In this document: positions 8,470-17,415 of the stretch, in pieces | How positions within the stretch are numbered: the first letter of the stretch is position 1 | Layout of the letters: every line of letters begins with the position of its first letter | Source: an uncultured Prevotella sp. | Lineage (GTDB): Bacteria > Bacteroidota > Bacteroidia > Bacteroidales > Bacteroidaceae | Direction of reading: 5' to 3' | Length of the DNA: 41,687 nucleotides | Assembly (NCBI GenBank): GCA_945830055.1 | Contig: CALZXH010000014.1 | Span: forward strand, 1-41,687 | Position numbers and translations under genes: made by a program | The notes under the pieces: model-generated | What the model was told of the DNA's origin: nothing | Databases searched by the model: none | What the model saw: the letters and a program-made list of their open reading frames with translations, nothing else

Positions 8470-8620
8470 GTGTAACCGGAGTAACCGGGATGAGAGCAAA
8501 AAAGTTAAACTCGGTTACACGGGTTACACAACGTACAATTATTTGCCAAAATATGATAGGCGAAGCCTTAAAGAGTAATAGGTTGCGCCTTAAAAATCCG
8601 TGTAATTCGTGTAATCCGTG
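8470..8620. repeat. Cluster of GTGTAACC / GGTTACAC motifs
   Basis: GTGTAACC (8470-8477) and GTAACC (8481-8486) are matched in the opposite orientation by GGTTACAC at 8513-8520 and 8522-8529, so the two groups could pair as a double hairpin. Farther on, a related GTGTAATTC-GTGTAATCC-GTG series lies at 8600-8620. The spacing within each group is 9-11 bp, close to one helical turn, which would also suit a DNA-binding protein. Confidence 0.5.
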
Positions 8621-8643
8621 CCGAAAAATCAGGGGGGGGCGAG

Positions 8644-8680
8644 AAAAAACAAGAGGGTGTGTCACATGGGCACACCCTCT
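8644..8680 (-). terminator. Rho-independent terminator after the POT transporter
   Basis: On the minus strand a perfect 10-bp stem (AGAGGGTGTG, 8671-8680, with 8652-8661) and a 9-nt loop are followed by TGTTTTTT (8644-8651). It sits 27 nt beyond the stop of the transporter gene at 8707 and marks the end of the minus-strand operon that starts at 12440. Confidence 0.88.
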
Positions 8681-8706
8681 CTTGACCGATTGTTATCGTG
8701 AGGTGC

Positions 8707-10206
8707 TTAGCACACCTTGTTGAGCTTCTTGATGATGGAGAAGATGAACAGGGCTGCCACCAGACAGATTACCATCAGGGTGCCCCAAACGATGGTGAGG
8801 TCCATGTGCCACATGTGACCGGGAATAGACACCAGTTTGTTGCCCAAGGCGGTGGCTACAAACCAGCCGCCCATCATCATGCCACGGTATTTGGGAGGCG
8901 CCACCTTGGTGACGAGCGAGATGCCGATGGGCGACAAGAGCAGCTCGGCGAAGGTGAGGATGAGGTAGGTGGAGATGAGCAGGTTGGGGGTGACATCAGC
9001 CACGTGTTCGGGATGGTTGGTCGCAGGCAGACCGATGGAGCTGACCGTCATCAGCAGATAGGCAGCGGCTGCCACCAGCATACCCAGACCTATCTTGACA
9101 GGAGCTTTGGGCTCCTTGCCTTTCTTGGCAAGCCAGCCGAAGAGCGCGATGCTCACGGGGGTAAGCATCACCACGAAGCAGGCGTTGAACTGCTGGAAGA
9201 TGGGGGCGCTGATGCTGATCTCGGATTCAAGTTGGGAGTAGTTGTAGCCAAGGATGGCGATGCCGGCGGCAATCACCAAACTATTGATGAGGCGTGCTTT
9301 GGAAGTGGCTGACTGAACGGCTCCGAAAATGCCATACACCATCAGGATGATAGCCACGAGGTTGGTCACGTTGAACGCCATCGACTCGATGCCCGAAGAC
9401 TTGGTGGCGGTGAACTCATCGGCAAACCAGGTAAGGGTAAGGCCGTTCTGATGGAATGCCATCCAGAAGAAGATGACCACGGCAAATACCAGTACCAGAC
9501 AGATGATGCGCTCGCGGGTTTCCTTGGGCGACATCTCCTCCACAGGTTCGCTGGCATTGCTCTTGACCTTCTTGACAGAGAGCACCTGCTTGAAGGTGGG
9601 CTTGCCGAAGTAGTAGATAAGGATGCTGACAATCACGGAAATGCAGGCAATGGCAAAGGCGGCGTGGTATGACTCGGCTTTGGTAAGACCGAAGGTGGCC
9701 TGTGACCACTCCATGCTGTAGATGGCTGCCGTGGGGGCGAAGAGGGCACCCACGTTGATGAGCATATAGAACAGGGAGAAGCCCGAATCGCGCTTGTCGG
9801 CATACTTAGGGTCGTTGTACAGGTCGCCCACCATGACCTGGAGGTTGCCCTTGAACAGACCGGTACCCACGCTGATGAGCACCAGAGCGGCACCCATAGC
9901 GATGACTGCCGGCATTTCGCTTCCAAGAAGAATGGAGAGCAGCAGATAGCCGACAAACATGATGACAATACCTGTGACCACCATCCGCGAGTAGCCCCAT
10001 TTGTCGGCTGCTATACCGCCAAAGAGCGGAAGGAAATACACCAGTGTGAGAAACCATGTGTAAATCTCAGAGGCTGTTCCGGCCTGAAAACCGAAATTCT
10101 CTCCGAGGAAGAGAGCGAAAACGGCAAGCATGGTGTAATAGCCGAAACGCTCGCCGGTATTGGCAAGAGCCAATGTCCATAAACCTTTAGGTTGTCCTTC
10201 AAACAT
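8707..10206 (-). CDS. POT/PTR2-family proton-coupled peptide transporter
   Basis: This 499-residue inner-membrane protein belongs to the major facilitator superfamily group that imports di- and tripeptides. The ERFGYY part of the family motif is at residues 19-24, GGIAADKWGY matches the loop after helix 2, and FYMLINVGALFAP matches the PTR2 signature in helix 5. Many hydrophobic segments span the whole length, as expected for 12-14 helices. The usual ExxERF motif is changed: the first Glu is Asn16 (NTGERF), which could alter proton coupling. It is the last gene of a three-gene minus-strand run, 54 nt after the barrel gene, and ends at a strong terminator. Length is normal for the family. Confidence 0.93.
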   Translation of the reverse strand: MFEGQPKGLWTLALANTGERFGYYTMLAVFALFLGENFGFQAGTASEIYTWFLTLVYFLPLFGGIAADKWGYSRMVVTGIVIMFVGYLLLSILLGSEMPAVIAMGAALVLISVGTGLFKGNLQVMVGDLYNDPKYADKRDSGFSLFYMLINVGALFAPTAAIYSMEWSQATFGLTKAESYHAAFAIACISVIVSILIYYFGKPTFKQVLSVKKVKSNASEPVEEMSPKETRERIICLVLVFAVVIFFWMAFHQNGLTLTWFADEFTATKSSGIESMAFNVTNLVAIILMVYGIFGAVQSATSKARLINSLVIAAGIAILGYNYSQLESEISISAPIFQQFNACFVVMLTPVSIALFGWLAKKGKEPKAPVKIGLGMLVAAAAYLLMTVSSIGLPATNHPEHVADVTPNLLISTYLILTFAELLLSPIGISLVTKVAPPKYRGMMMGGWFVATALGNKLVSIPGHMWHMDLTIVWGTLMVICLVAALFIFSIIKKLNKVC

Positions 10207-10260
10207 AATGATATAAATTATTTAATGATTATAGAATCTGAGTGGATAATCGTAGTACCT

Positions 10261-11028
10261 TTACTTGATATTGGGGTTCTTGGAACGTATCAGGTCGGTG
10301 AGATAGGTCAGTTTGATCTGGATGACGGAGAGGTTGCTCCTGCCGAAGAAGTCCTTCTTGGAGTTGCTGTAGATGTCGGCGAGTCCGTAGTAGTAGCGCC
10401 CCTCGAGCAGAAAATGGCCCACGCGGGGGATGGAGTATTCCAGTCCGGCTCCTGCCGTAATGCCGTAGTCAAACTTACGCTCTATGGGCATCACCTCTTG
10501 CGGCGACTCCTGCAGTACTCCCAGACGGTCGCTTTGGTTGCGCAGGTCGTAGTCGTAGTTGCTCTTGATCTTGTCGTTGAGGTAAAAGCCTATCTGAGGA
10601 CCTGCCTGCACATAGAACTGCGCCCCCTTGTACTCGCGCCCCCAGCCCAGACGTGCCAGAAATGGTATCTGGATATAGGTAATCGTGCGCTGGTACTCCT
10701 CTGCCGCTCCTGTGGATGGGTTGATGACAGGCTGGTCCTGCGCGTCGAGTATGCTTTGCTTCCATCCGGTCTTGGTGATGTTGATTTCCGTGACCAGGGC
10801 GCAGATGCTCTTGAAATACTTCTCGCAGGTAAAGCGCAGGGCCACACCGGCGGTATAGCCGCCCAGAGAGTTCTGGGGGATATCGGGTACAAAACCCACG
10901 CTGCTCATCGTATATCCTCCCGTGACGCCCACTGCCAGTTCGTTTCTGAAATCGCCGATCTGCGACTTGGCATGGAGGAATGTCATGAAGAACAATATAC
11001 CGAGTGAAATGCGTATGTACTTGATCAT
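10261..11028 (-). CDS. Outer-membrane beta-barrel protein (PorT-like family)
   Basis: This 255-residue protein has a signal peptide (residues 1-22, FLHAKSQ) followed by alternating hydrophobic strands typical of the small Bacteroidetes barrel family labelled OMP_b-brl_2 or PorT-like. Segments such as FYVQAGPQIGFYL, YGITAGAGLEYSI and HFLLEGRYYYGLADI fit transmembrane beta strands. The family name does not mean that it is the T9SS component PorT; many such proteins have no known role. It is 44 nt downstream of the LysM protein gene and 54 nt upstream of the peptide transporter, all on the minus strand, so co-expression is likely. Function within the set is unknown. Confidence 0.8.
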   Translation of the reverse strand: MIKYIRISLGILFFMTFLHAKSQIGDFRNELAVGVTGGYTMSSVGFVPDIPQNSLGGYTAGVALRFTCEKYFKSICALVTEINITKTGWKQSILDAQDQPVINPSTGAAEEYQRTITYIQIPFLARLGWGREYKGAQFYVQAGPQIGFYLNDKIKSNYDYDLRNQSDRLGVLQESPQEVMPIERKFDYGITAGAGLEYSIPRVGHFLLEGRYYYGLADIYSNSKKDFFGRSNLSVIQIKLTYLTDLIRSKNPNIK

Positions 11029-11072
11029 GTATGGTAGGTGTCGATAGGAGTTAATGAATAATGGTTCCAGGG

Positions 11073-12440
11073 TCAGTATATCACTCTGATCTGTTTGGAC
11101 GGAGCGTAGTTGACCATGAGTATCCGCTTGTTCTGCCAGCCGCCGTTGGAGCCGATGCGCTCAAAGCCCAAGGGCGTCTGGATGGGGGTATAGCCTATGC
11201 TGCCGATGGCTCCGTTGAAGCCCGTTCCGTACTCGTGAAGCCCTTTGAGGAAAAAGTAGGTATGGTCGAAACCTGTGATGGCAAAGCGGGGCAGAGCCGC
11301 CAGCATGTCTTCGTGGAAATTCCAACGGTACTTCTGTTCGAAACGGCGGGTGGCCGACGACAGGGGATTGGTATAGAAAGTGGCTGGAATATAGACGTTG
11401 AAACGGTAGTAATTATCCAGGTTATAGCGGGTGTACATCATCCACTCGGTATAGCCGAACAGGGTAATACGCAAGTCGGGAGCGTTGTTGGCCAATCCGT
11501 TCAGTTTGGCGAACACCACGTTCAACTGTGGCGAGCGCTCGGTGTTGAGTATCACTACATTAGGCATCTTCTTGCTGAACGCCTTGGCAAAATTCTCTTC
11601 GGAAGACTTGGTGCTGGTGATGGAGATGCTGCGCCCTGCAGACTTGAGCTGCGAGCGCAACAGAGAGGTAAACGAACCCTTGGTACTGGCAGAGTCGTTG
11701 CAGTCGATAAGTACCGTATGGTAATCCTTGAACTGGCGCATATAGCGGGCAGCGATGGAGGCTTCGATCTCAGAGGGAGTCTGATATACCTGGTAGATGC
11801 CGGGATTGTCCTTGATCTGCGGGGCGTTGATGGAGAAGGGGATGAACAGCTTGATGTCGTGCTGCCGGGCAAAAGCGGACACAGCCGGCATCTGTGCCGA
11901 ATACAGCGGACCGAAGATTACGTCGCATTGCGCCAGCTGGGGGTTGGCAAGCAAGGTATTGATGTTGCACTGTTCTGAAGCGTTGAAAGCATCCACACGG
12001 ATGGAGAGACCCTCGCAACGCAGACTGTCGCAAGCCATGAGCACACCCCGGTAATACTCTGTCATGCGCCGCCCGTCGCCGTTGATGTCGTGTAGCGGCA
12101 GGAGCACTCCCAGGCGTATCTCGCGGTTGCGCACATCCGTCCTGGCGGCATTCTGCTGCGTAGCGACGGTCTTTGCGGGTGACGAGGTCTGCGGGGCGCG
12201 GGAACTGAACGGGATGAAGACCACATCGCCTTTCTTCAGCTGGTAGCCGGGAACCTTCATCTCCGGGTTGGCGTTCGTAAGTTCCTCTATCGTAATGGAA
12301 TACTCGTGTGCTATGCTATAGAGCGTTTCCTTCTTCTTGACCTTGTGGATATCCCGCCATTTGTTGGACTGGGAATAGGCTTCCATGGAGACTGTCAACA
12401 GAAAAAAGAATACCAGATATCTGATGATACGTATTTTCAT
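11073..12440 (-). CDS. LysM plus periplasmic-binding-fold protein
   Basis: A 455-residue secreted protein. Residues 1-23 form a signal peptide (SMEAYSQ). Residues of about 31-78 form one LysM domain (HKVKKKETLYSIA to GDVVFIPF), which binds peptidoglycan. After a Ser/Thr/Ala-rich linker, residues 107-455 resemble a type 1 periplasmic binding fold (REIRLGVLLPLHD, CDVIFGPLYSAQMPAVSAFA, KLFIPFSINAPQI), as in branched-chain amino acid receptors and the penicillin-binding-protein activator LpoA. A role as a cell-wall-anchored activator or sensor is an inference from that resemblance. It begins a three-gene operon with a barrel and a peptide transporter, driven by a consensus promoter at 12465-12494 that gives a leader of only about 20 nt. 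Confidence 0.85.
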   Translation of the reverse strand: MKIRIIRYLVFFFLLTVSMEAYSQSNKWRDIHKVKKKETLYSIAHEYSITIEELTNANPEMKVPGYQLKKGDVVFIPFSSRAPQTSSPAKTVATQQNAARTDVRNREIRLGVLLPLHDINGDGRRMTEYYRGVLMACDSLRCEGLSIRVDAFNASEQCNINTLLANPQLAQCDVIFGPLYSAQMPAVSAFARQHDIKLFIPFSINAPQIKDNPGIYQVYQTPSEIEASIAARYMRQFKDYHTVLIDCNDSASTKGSFTSLLRSQLKSAGRSISITSTKSSEENFAKAFSKKMPNVVILNTERSPQLNVVFAKLNGLANNAPDLRITLFGYTEWMMYTRYNLDNYYRFNVYIPATFYTNPLSSATRRFEQKYRWNFHEDMLAALPRFAITGFDHTYFFLKGLHEYGTGFNGAIGSIGYTPIQTPLGFERIGSNGGWQNKRILMVNYAPSKQIRVIY

Positions 12441-12464
12441 GATAAAAGAAATTCAAGATGTGTG

Positions 12465-12494
12465 CAAAATTACAAAAAACTACGGATTTATCAA
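12465..12494 (-). promoter_or_regulatory. Promoter of the LysM-barrel-POT operon
   Basis: On the minus strand TTG (12492-12494) is followed after 19 nt by TAATTTTG (12465-12472), matching the Bacteroidetes -33/-7 consensus. It lies 24 nt before the ATG at 12440 and is divergent from the box at 12505-12512. Confidence 0.7.
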
Positions 12495-12504
12495 CATAAT
12501 TAGC

Positions 12505-12512
12505 TAAATTTG
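12505..12512 (+). promoter_or_regulatory. -7 box (TAAATTTG) upstream of the T9SS cargo gene
   Basis: TAAATTTG matches TAnnTTTG and would start transcription near 12518, about 15 nt before the ATG at 12534. No good TTG is present at the -33 distance, so the promoter may be weak or need an activator. Confidence 0.5.
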
Positions 12513-12533
12513 CAGTGTCAAATGCTCTCAAAT

Positions 12534-13208
12534 ATGAAATTAGCGAAGATATTCCTGCTGTTTTTTTTCCTGTTCATTCTCTCTAACTGCGCCTTGGCTG
12601 ATTTTGTGCCTACGGCATATTACCAGCAAGATGGGGAGATGATGGAGACCACGGATGTGCTGAACGACGCACAGGCTCCGCTGCATGTCACCTTCAGGGC
12701 GAACCCCTCTACGGTTGATGACGTGGCTGAGTCCTACGAATGGCGCTTTACCAAAGAAGGGGAGGCAAGTCCGTTCATGGTAAGGTATGAGCAGGACACG
12801 GAATATGAGTTCAGGGAATCGGGCACCACAACCATCGCGTTCTACGTGTCCTACGACAAGGACCAGGCGCCTATACTCATATCCACCATCAAGATCAGCA
12901 TCAGCGCCAGTCTGCTGGAAGTGCCCAACGCCTTCTCACCCAACGGAGACGGCATCAACGATGTGTATAAGGTGAAGAGCAACCACAAGAGCATCGTGGA
13001 ATTCCACGGCTACATATTCAACCGCTGGGGCGTGAAGGTATATGAGTGGACCGATATTGACGGCGGCTGGGACGGGACATACAAGGGCTCGAAAGTGAAG
13101 AACGGCGTGTATTTCGCCCTGATAAAGGCGAAGGGAGCCGACGGCATAGAATACAATATAAAGAGGGATATCAACATATTGACTGACTATATAGAAAGCG
13201 CGGAGTAG
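12534..13208 (+). CDS. Small secreted protein with T9SS type B C-terminal domain
   Basis: The 224-residue product starts at the ATG at 12534, which gives a clean signal peptide (MKLAKIFLLFFFLFILSNCALA); TTG and ATG codons slightly upstream are in frame, but the -7 box ends at 12512. Residues of about 45-125 look like a PKD/Ig-like beta-sandwich (YEWRFTKEGE, TTTIAFYVSYD). Residues 130-224 are the gliding-motility-associated C-terminal domain: VPNAFSPNGDGINDVYKV, FNRWGVKVYEW, GWDGTYKGSKVKNGVYFALIKAKG. This domain is a type B signal for the type IX secretion system, which carries cargo across the outer membrane. Unlike large adhesins with this tail, almost nothing else is attached. uvrA follows after 37 nt. 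The mature function is unknown. Confidence 0.88.
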   Translation: MKLAKIFLLFFFLFILSNCALADFVPTAYYQQDGEMMETTDVLNDAQAPLHVTFRANPSTVDDVAESYEWRFTKEGEASPFMVRYEQDTEYEFRESGTTTIAFYVSYDKDQAPILISTIKISISASLLEVPNAFSPNGDGINDVYKVKSNHKSIVEFHGYIFNRWGVKVYEWTDIDGGWDGTYKGSKVKNGVYFALIKAKGADGIEYNIKRDINILTDYIESAE

Positions 13209-13245
13209 GCTGCATCATGCAGTTATCTGACGGACAAACAAGACG

Positions 13246-16089
13246 ATGGGTGCAAACACGATAAGTATTTATGGTGCCAGGGTGCACAACCTGAAGAATA
13301 TTGATGTAGAGATACCCCGCAACAGTCTGACGGTCATCACCGGACTGTCGGGTTCGGGAAAGTCTTCACTCGCCTTTGACACCATCTTTGCCGAGGGGCA
13401 ACGAAGGTATATCGAGACTTTCTCTTCCTACGCGAGAAACTTTTTGGGCAATCTGGAACGGCCCGACATAGACGACATCTCAGGACTGAGTCCTGTGATC
13501 AGCATCGAGCAGAAGACTACCAACAAGAACCCGCGCTCTACCGTGGGCACGGTGACGGAAATCTACGACTACCTGCGATTGCTGTACGCAAGGACTGGAA
13601 AGGCATACAGCTACGTGACGGGCGAGGAGATGGTGAAATTCACCGAAGATAAGGTGATAGCCCTGATTGCCAGTCAGTTTTGCGGAAAGAAAATTCTGAT
13701 TCTTTCCCCGCTGATAAAAGGCAGGAAGGGGCATTACCGGGAACTGTTCGAGAGTCTGAGGAAAAAGGGCTACCTGCATGTCAGGGTGGACGGCGTACTG
13801 GAGGATATCGTGACCGACATGAAGGTGGACAGGTACAAGGCACACGATATCGAGGTGGTCATCGACAAGATGAAGGTGGCTGAGGATATCTGCGACAACG
13901 AGGAGAAGCTGAGAGGCAGCAGACTCGGAAAATCGCTGCAGACCGCCATGGAAATGGGCAAGGGACTGGTCATGGTGTGCGACAAGGATACCGGTGAGGT
14001 GAAATATTACTCGAAAAAACTCATGTGCCCTACCTCGGGAATCGCCTACGACGACCCGGCTCCCAATCTGTTCTCGTTCAATTCTCCGCATGGGGCGTGT
14101 CCCAAGTGCAAGGGACTGGGCTATGTGAGCGAACTCGACCTGAAGAAAATCATTCCCGATGATACACTCAGCATCTACAATGGCGCTATCGTGCCGTTGG
14201 GGAAGCACAAGAACCAACTGATATTCTGGCAGATAGAGGCAATACTGGAGAAATATGACTGCTCGTTGCAGACACCGGTGAAGGATATTCCTGCCGAGGC
14301 GCTTGACGAGATACTCTATGGCTCCATGGAGCGGGTGCGCATCAGCAAGGAGCGGGTGCACACATCGAGCGACTACTATACCGACTATGGCGGTATCGTA
14401 AAGTATCTGCAGAATGTGTTTGAAGAAGACGACAGTGCAGCCGCCAAGAAGTGGTCGGAACAGTTTACCACCACCTGCGCGTGTGCCGCCTGTAACGGAA
14501 AACGCCTGAACAAAGAGGCGCTTTCGTACCGCCTGTGGGACAAGAATATCTCTGAAGTGGCGGAAATGGATATCTTTGACCTGCAATCGTGGATAGAGCA
14601 ACTGCCGCAGCACATGGACAGCATGCAGCAGACCATAGCCGTGGAGATACTGAAGGAGATATCCACACGAATCAAGTTCCTGATAGATGTGGGCTTGGGC
14701 TATCTGTCTTTGAACCGCCAGGCTGTCACCTTGTCGGGTGGAGAGAGCCAACGGATAAGGTTGGCTACACAGATAGGTTCGCAGCTCATCAACGTGCTCT
14801 ATATCCTGGACGAGCCAAGCATCGGACTGCACCAGCGCGACAACGAGCGGCTGATACGCTCGCTCAAGGCGCTTCGGGATATGGGGAACACCGTGATCGT
14901 GGTGGAGCACGACAAGGACATGATTCTCAACGCTGACTATGTGGTGGATATAGGTCCCAAGGCGGGGGTGAACGGCGGTAAGGTGGTGTTTCAAGGAACG
15001 GTAAAGGAAATGCTGCTAAAAGACACGCTTACAGCTAATTATCTGAGCGGTAAACTAAAGATAGAAGTGCCGGCGCAACGGAGAAAAGGCAACGGGAAAT
15101 TTCTGACCATCAAAGGGGCTACGGGAAACAACCTGAAAAACATGGATGTGACATTCCCTCTGGGCACGCTGACGGTGGTGACCGGGGTGAGCGGTTCGGG
15201 CAAATCGACCCTCATCAACGAGACCCTGCAGCCCATACTGAACCAGCACTTCTATCGTTCCCTGAAGAAACCGATGCCCTACGAGAGTGTCACAGGACTG
15301 GAACACGTGGACAAGGTGGTGAGTGTTGATCAGAGTCCGTTGGGTCGCACGCCTCGCTCCAATCCTGCCACCTACACAGGACTGTTCTCGGATATCCGTT
15401 CGCTGTTTGTCGGACTGCCCGAAGCCAAAATCAGAGGATACAAGCCGGGCAGGTTCTCCTTCAACGTAAAAGGAGGAAGATGCGAAGAATGTAACGGCAA
15501 CGGCTACAAGAAAATCGAGATGAACTTCTTGCCTGATGTGCTGGTGCCTTGCGAGTGCTGCCGTGGCAAAAGATACAACAAGGAGACGCTGGAAGTGAAG
15601 TACAAGGGCAAGAGTATTGCGGATGTGCTGGGCATGAATATCGATAATGCGGTACCTTTCTTCGAGAACATTCCCGACCTGCAAAGGAAAATACAGACCC
15701 TGCAGAGTGTGGGATTGGGGTATATCTCGCTGGGCCAGCCCTCTACAACCCTCTCGGGCGGGGAAAGCCAAAGGGTGAAGCTGGCCACCGAACTGAACAA
15801 GAAGGACACGGGCAAGACGGTGTATATTCTGGACGAACCGACCACGGGACTGCATTTTGAGGATATCAGGATGCTGCTGATGGTGCTGCAGAAACTGGTG
15901 GATAAGGGAAATACGGTAATCGTCATCGAGCACAATATGGATGTGATCAAGGTGGCTGACTATATCATCGACATCGGTATGGAAGGAGGCAAAAACGGTG
16001 GCAGGATAGTGGCTTGCGGAACTCCTGAAGAAATCTGCAACTCCACAGAGGGATATACAGGCAAATATCTGAAACAGGAGTTGACGTGA
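13246..16089 (+). CDS. uvrA: Excinuclease ABC subunit A (UvrA)
   Basis: UvrA recognises bulky DNA lesions with UvrB in nucleotide excision repair. The 947-residue length is standard. Both ATPase halves are present: Walker [10 protein letters not shown] at 33-41 and GVSGSGKST in the second half, each with an LSGGESQR signature, and Walker B ending [12 protein letters not shown] and [12 protein letters not shown]. The second zinc module is intact (CEEC, 19 residues, CECC). In the first zinc module the first pair reads CPTS (Cys261, Ser264) instead of CxxC, with Cys285 and Cys288 following; I recall this variant from other Bacteroidetes UvrA proteins. The gene precedes rarA, with a 27-bp-period repeat across its stop codon, so a DNA-maintenance operon is plausible. 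Confidence 0.97.
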   Translation: MGANTISIYGARVHNLKNIDVEIPRNSLTVITGLSGSGKSSLAFDTIFAEGQRRYIETFSSYARNFLGNLERPDIDDISGLSPVISIEQKTTNKNPRSTVGTVTEIYDYLRLLYARTGKAYSYVTGEEMVKFTEDKVIALIASQFCGKKILILSPLIKGRKGHYRELFESLRKKGYLHVRVDGVLEDIVTDMKVDRYKAHDIEVVIDKMKVAEDICDNEEKLRGSRLGKSLQTAMEMGKGLVMVCDKDTGEVKYYSKKLMCPTSGIAYDDPAPNLFSFNSPHGACPKCKGLGYVSELDLKKIIPDDTLSIYNGAIVPLGKHKNQLIFWQIEAILEKYDCSLQTPVKDIPAEALDEILYGSMERVRISKERVHTSSDYYTDYGGIVKYLQNVFEEDDSAAAKKWSEQFTTTCACAACNGKRLNKEALSYRLWDKNISEVAEMDIFDLQSWIEQLPQHMDSMQQTIAVEILKEISTRIKFLIDVGLGYLSLNRQAVTLSGGESQRIRLATQIGSQLINVLYILDEPSIGLHQRDNERLIRSLKALRDMGNTVIVVEHDKDMILNADYVVDIGPKAGVNGGKVVFQGTVKEMLLKDTLTANYLSGKLKIEVPAQRRKGNGKFLTIKGATGNNLKNMDVTFPLGTLTVVTGVSGSGKSTLINETLQPILNQHFYRSLKKPMPYESVTGLEHVDKVVSVDQSPLGRTPRSNPATYTGLFSDIRSLFVGLPEAKIRGYKPGRFSFNVKGGRCEECNGNGYKKIEMNFLPDVLVPCECCRGKRYNKETLEVKYKGKSIADVLGMNIDNAVPFFENIPDLQRKIQTLQSVGLGYISLGQPSTTLSGGESQRVKLATELNKKDTGKTVYILDEPTTGLHFEDIRMLLMVLQKLVDKGNTVIVIEHNMDVIKVADYIIDIGMEGGKNGGRIVACGTPEEICNSTEGYTGKYLKQELT

Positions 16090-16131
16090 CGGATTGTATA
16101 ACAGGGATTGCCTTGACAGATTGTATAACAG
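16087..16131 (+). repeat. 18-bp direct repeats spanning the uvrA stop codon
   Basis: TGACGGATTGTATAACAG (16087-16104) recurs with one mismatch at 16114-16131, a 27-bp period. The first copy begins with the uvrA stop codon TGA. The second ends 15 nt before the rarA ATG. It fills the uvrA-rarA gap; its role is unknown. Confidence 0.8.
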
Positions 16132-16146
16132 TTAAATAACGAGTAT

Positions 16147-17415
16147 ATGTCGCAACCTTTGGCAGAACGGATGCGCCCGACCACATTGGCGGACTATATA
16201 GGACAAAAGCATCTGGTGGGACCCGGGGCGGTGCTTCACAAGATGGTGGAGCAACGCCGTGTCTCTTCCATGATTCTTTGGGGACCTCCGGGAGTGGGGA
16301 AGACTACGCTTGCCCAAATCATCGCCCACCAGGTGGAGGTGCCTTTCTATACCTTGAGTGCGGTGACAAGTGGCGTAAAGGATGTGAGGGAAGTCATAGA
16401 CAAAGCCAAGAATAACAGATTCTTTTCTACCGAGTCGCCCATCCTGTTCATCGACGAGATCCATCGTTTCAGCAAATCCCAGCAGGACTCACTTCTTGGG
16501 GCGGTGGAAAAGGGGGTGGTGACGCTGATTGGCGCCACCACAGAGAACCCGTCGTTTGAGGTAATCCGTCCGCTGCTCTCCAGATGCCAGCTCTACGTGC
16601 TGAAATCCTTGGAAAAAGAAGACCTGCTTTCGCTGCTGCAGCGGGCTGTTGAAACGGACATCTACCTGAAAACAAGGGATATCCAGCTGGAAGAAACGGA
16701 AGCCTTGTTGCGATACAGCGGTGGCGACGCACGTAAACTGCTGAATATACTGGAAATGGTGGTGACCTCGGCAGGCGAGGGGACGGTGAGCATCACCAAC
16801 CGGCTGGTGGAGGCCTGCCTGCAGCAGAATCCGTTGGCATACGACAAACAGGGAGAGATGCACTATGACATCATTTCCGCCTTTATCAAAAGTATCAGAG
16901 GCAGCGACCCTAATGCCGCCCTCTACTGGCTGGCAAGGATGATAGAAGGGGGTGAGGACCCTGCATTCATCGCACGCAGACTGGTGATAAGTGCTGCCGA
17001 AGATATCGGCTTGGCAAATCCCAATGCGCTGTTGCTGGCAAATGCGGCTTTTGATGCCGTGCAAAAGATAGGATGGCCCGAAGGACGAATTCCCCTGGCT
17101 GAGGCTACGGTATATCTTGCCACCTGCGAGAAAAGCAATTCGGCATACCTTGGTATCAACCAGGCTATGGAGTTGGTGCGGCAGACGGGAAACCTGCCGG
17201 TGCCGTTGCCCTTGAGGAATGCGCCCACCCAATTGATGGCGCAGTTGGGCTATCATGACGGTTATCTTTACCCGCATGACTATCAGAACAATTTTGTAAA
17301 ACAGCAGTATATGCCCGACGAACTGAGGGATGTGAAGCTGTGGAAAGGACAGCATAATTCGCAGGAAGTGCGTATGACCCAACGGATGAATGATCTATGG
17401 AACGAAAAGAAATGA
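16147..17415 (+). CDS. rarA: Replication-associated recombination protein A (RarA/MgsA)
   Basis: This 422-residue AAA+ ATPase is the bacterial counterpart of yeast Mgs1 and human WRNIP1 and acts at stalled replication forks. Typical opening residues ([18 protein letters not shown]) are followed by Walker A GPPGVGKT (46-53), Walker B ILFIDEIH (99-106) and sensor 1 with [10 protein letters not shown] (about 128-137). The C-terminal half carries the tetramerisation region ([23 protein letters not shown] and [12 protein letters not shown]). Its TGA overlaps the next gene's ATG (ATGA at 17412-17415), which strongly suggests translational coupling with the dehydrogenase. Length is normal, and I saw nothing unusual in the motifs. 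Confidence 0.96.
   Translation: MSQPLAERMRPTTLADYIGQKHLVGPGAVLHKMVEQRRVSSMILWGPPGVGKTTLAQIIAHQVEVPFYTLSAVTSGVKDVREVIDKAKNNRFFSTESPILFIDEIHRFSKSQQDSLLGAVEKGVVTLIGATTENPSFEVIRPLLSRCQLYVLKSLEKEDLLSLLQRAVETDIYLKTRDIQLEETEALLRYSGGDARKLLNILEMVVTSAGEGTVSITNRLVEACLQQNPLAYDKQGEMHYDIISAFIKSIRGSDPNAALYWLARMIEGGEDPAFIARRLVISAAEDIGLANPNALLLANAAFDAVQKIGWPEGRIPLAEATVYLATCEKSNSAYLGINQAMELVRQTGNLPVPLPLRNAPTQLMAQLGYHDGYLYPHDYQNNFVKQQYMPDELRDVKLWKGQHNSQEVRMTQRMNDLWNEKK

Larger units (their letters stand above)
7913..8642. other. Gene-free, repeat-rich intergenic region
   Basis: About 730 nt with no convincing gene on either strand. It contains a 16-bp direct repeat with one mismatch (7960-7975 and 8006-8021), a palindromic element with direct-repeat flanks (8051-8132), an unusual C/G run (CCCCCTTGGGGGGGG near 8200-8214, then a second G run at 8220), and a cluster of GTGTAACC/GGTTACAC motifs (8470-8620). 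The short open frames here translate to low-complexity strings such as CNSCNPC and VTGVTG, which reflect the repeats rather than a protein. It may be an old insertion or recombination site; the adjacent nuclease-like gene fits that idea but does not prove it. Confidence 0.6.

Noticed and set aside
8051..8620. CRISPR array
   Set aside because: The repeats here are few, short, inverted or irregularly spaced, with no constant repeat-spacer period and no cas genes nearby.
8442..8723. Possible small protein in the intergenic region
   Set aside because: Its translation (VTGVTG, VTRVTQ, CNSCNPC) is simply the GTGTAACC-type repeat read as codons, and it runs through the terminator of the opposite gene.
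11061..11978. 305-codon plus-strand frame opposite the LysM protein gene
   Set aside because: The minus-strand frame has a signal peptide, LysM motif and promoter. The plus-strand frame has none.
13480..14994. 504-codon open frame antisense to uvrA
   Set aside because: UvrA motifs prove the plus strand is coding. The antisense translation has no signal peptide or motif and is His/Val/Leu-rich, as expected for a mirror frame.
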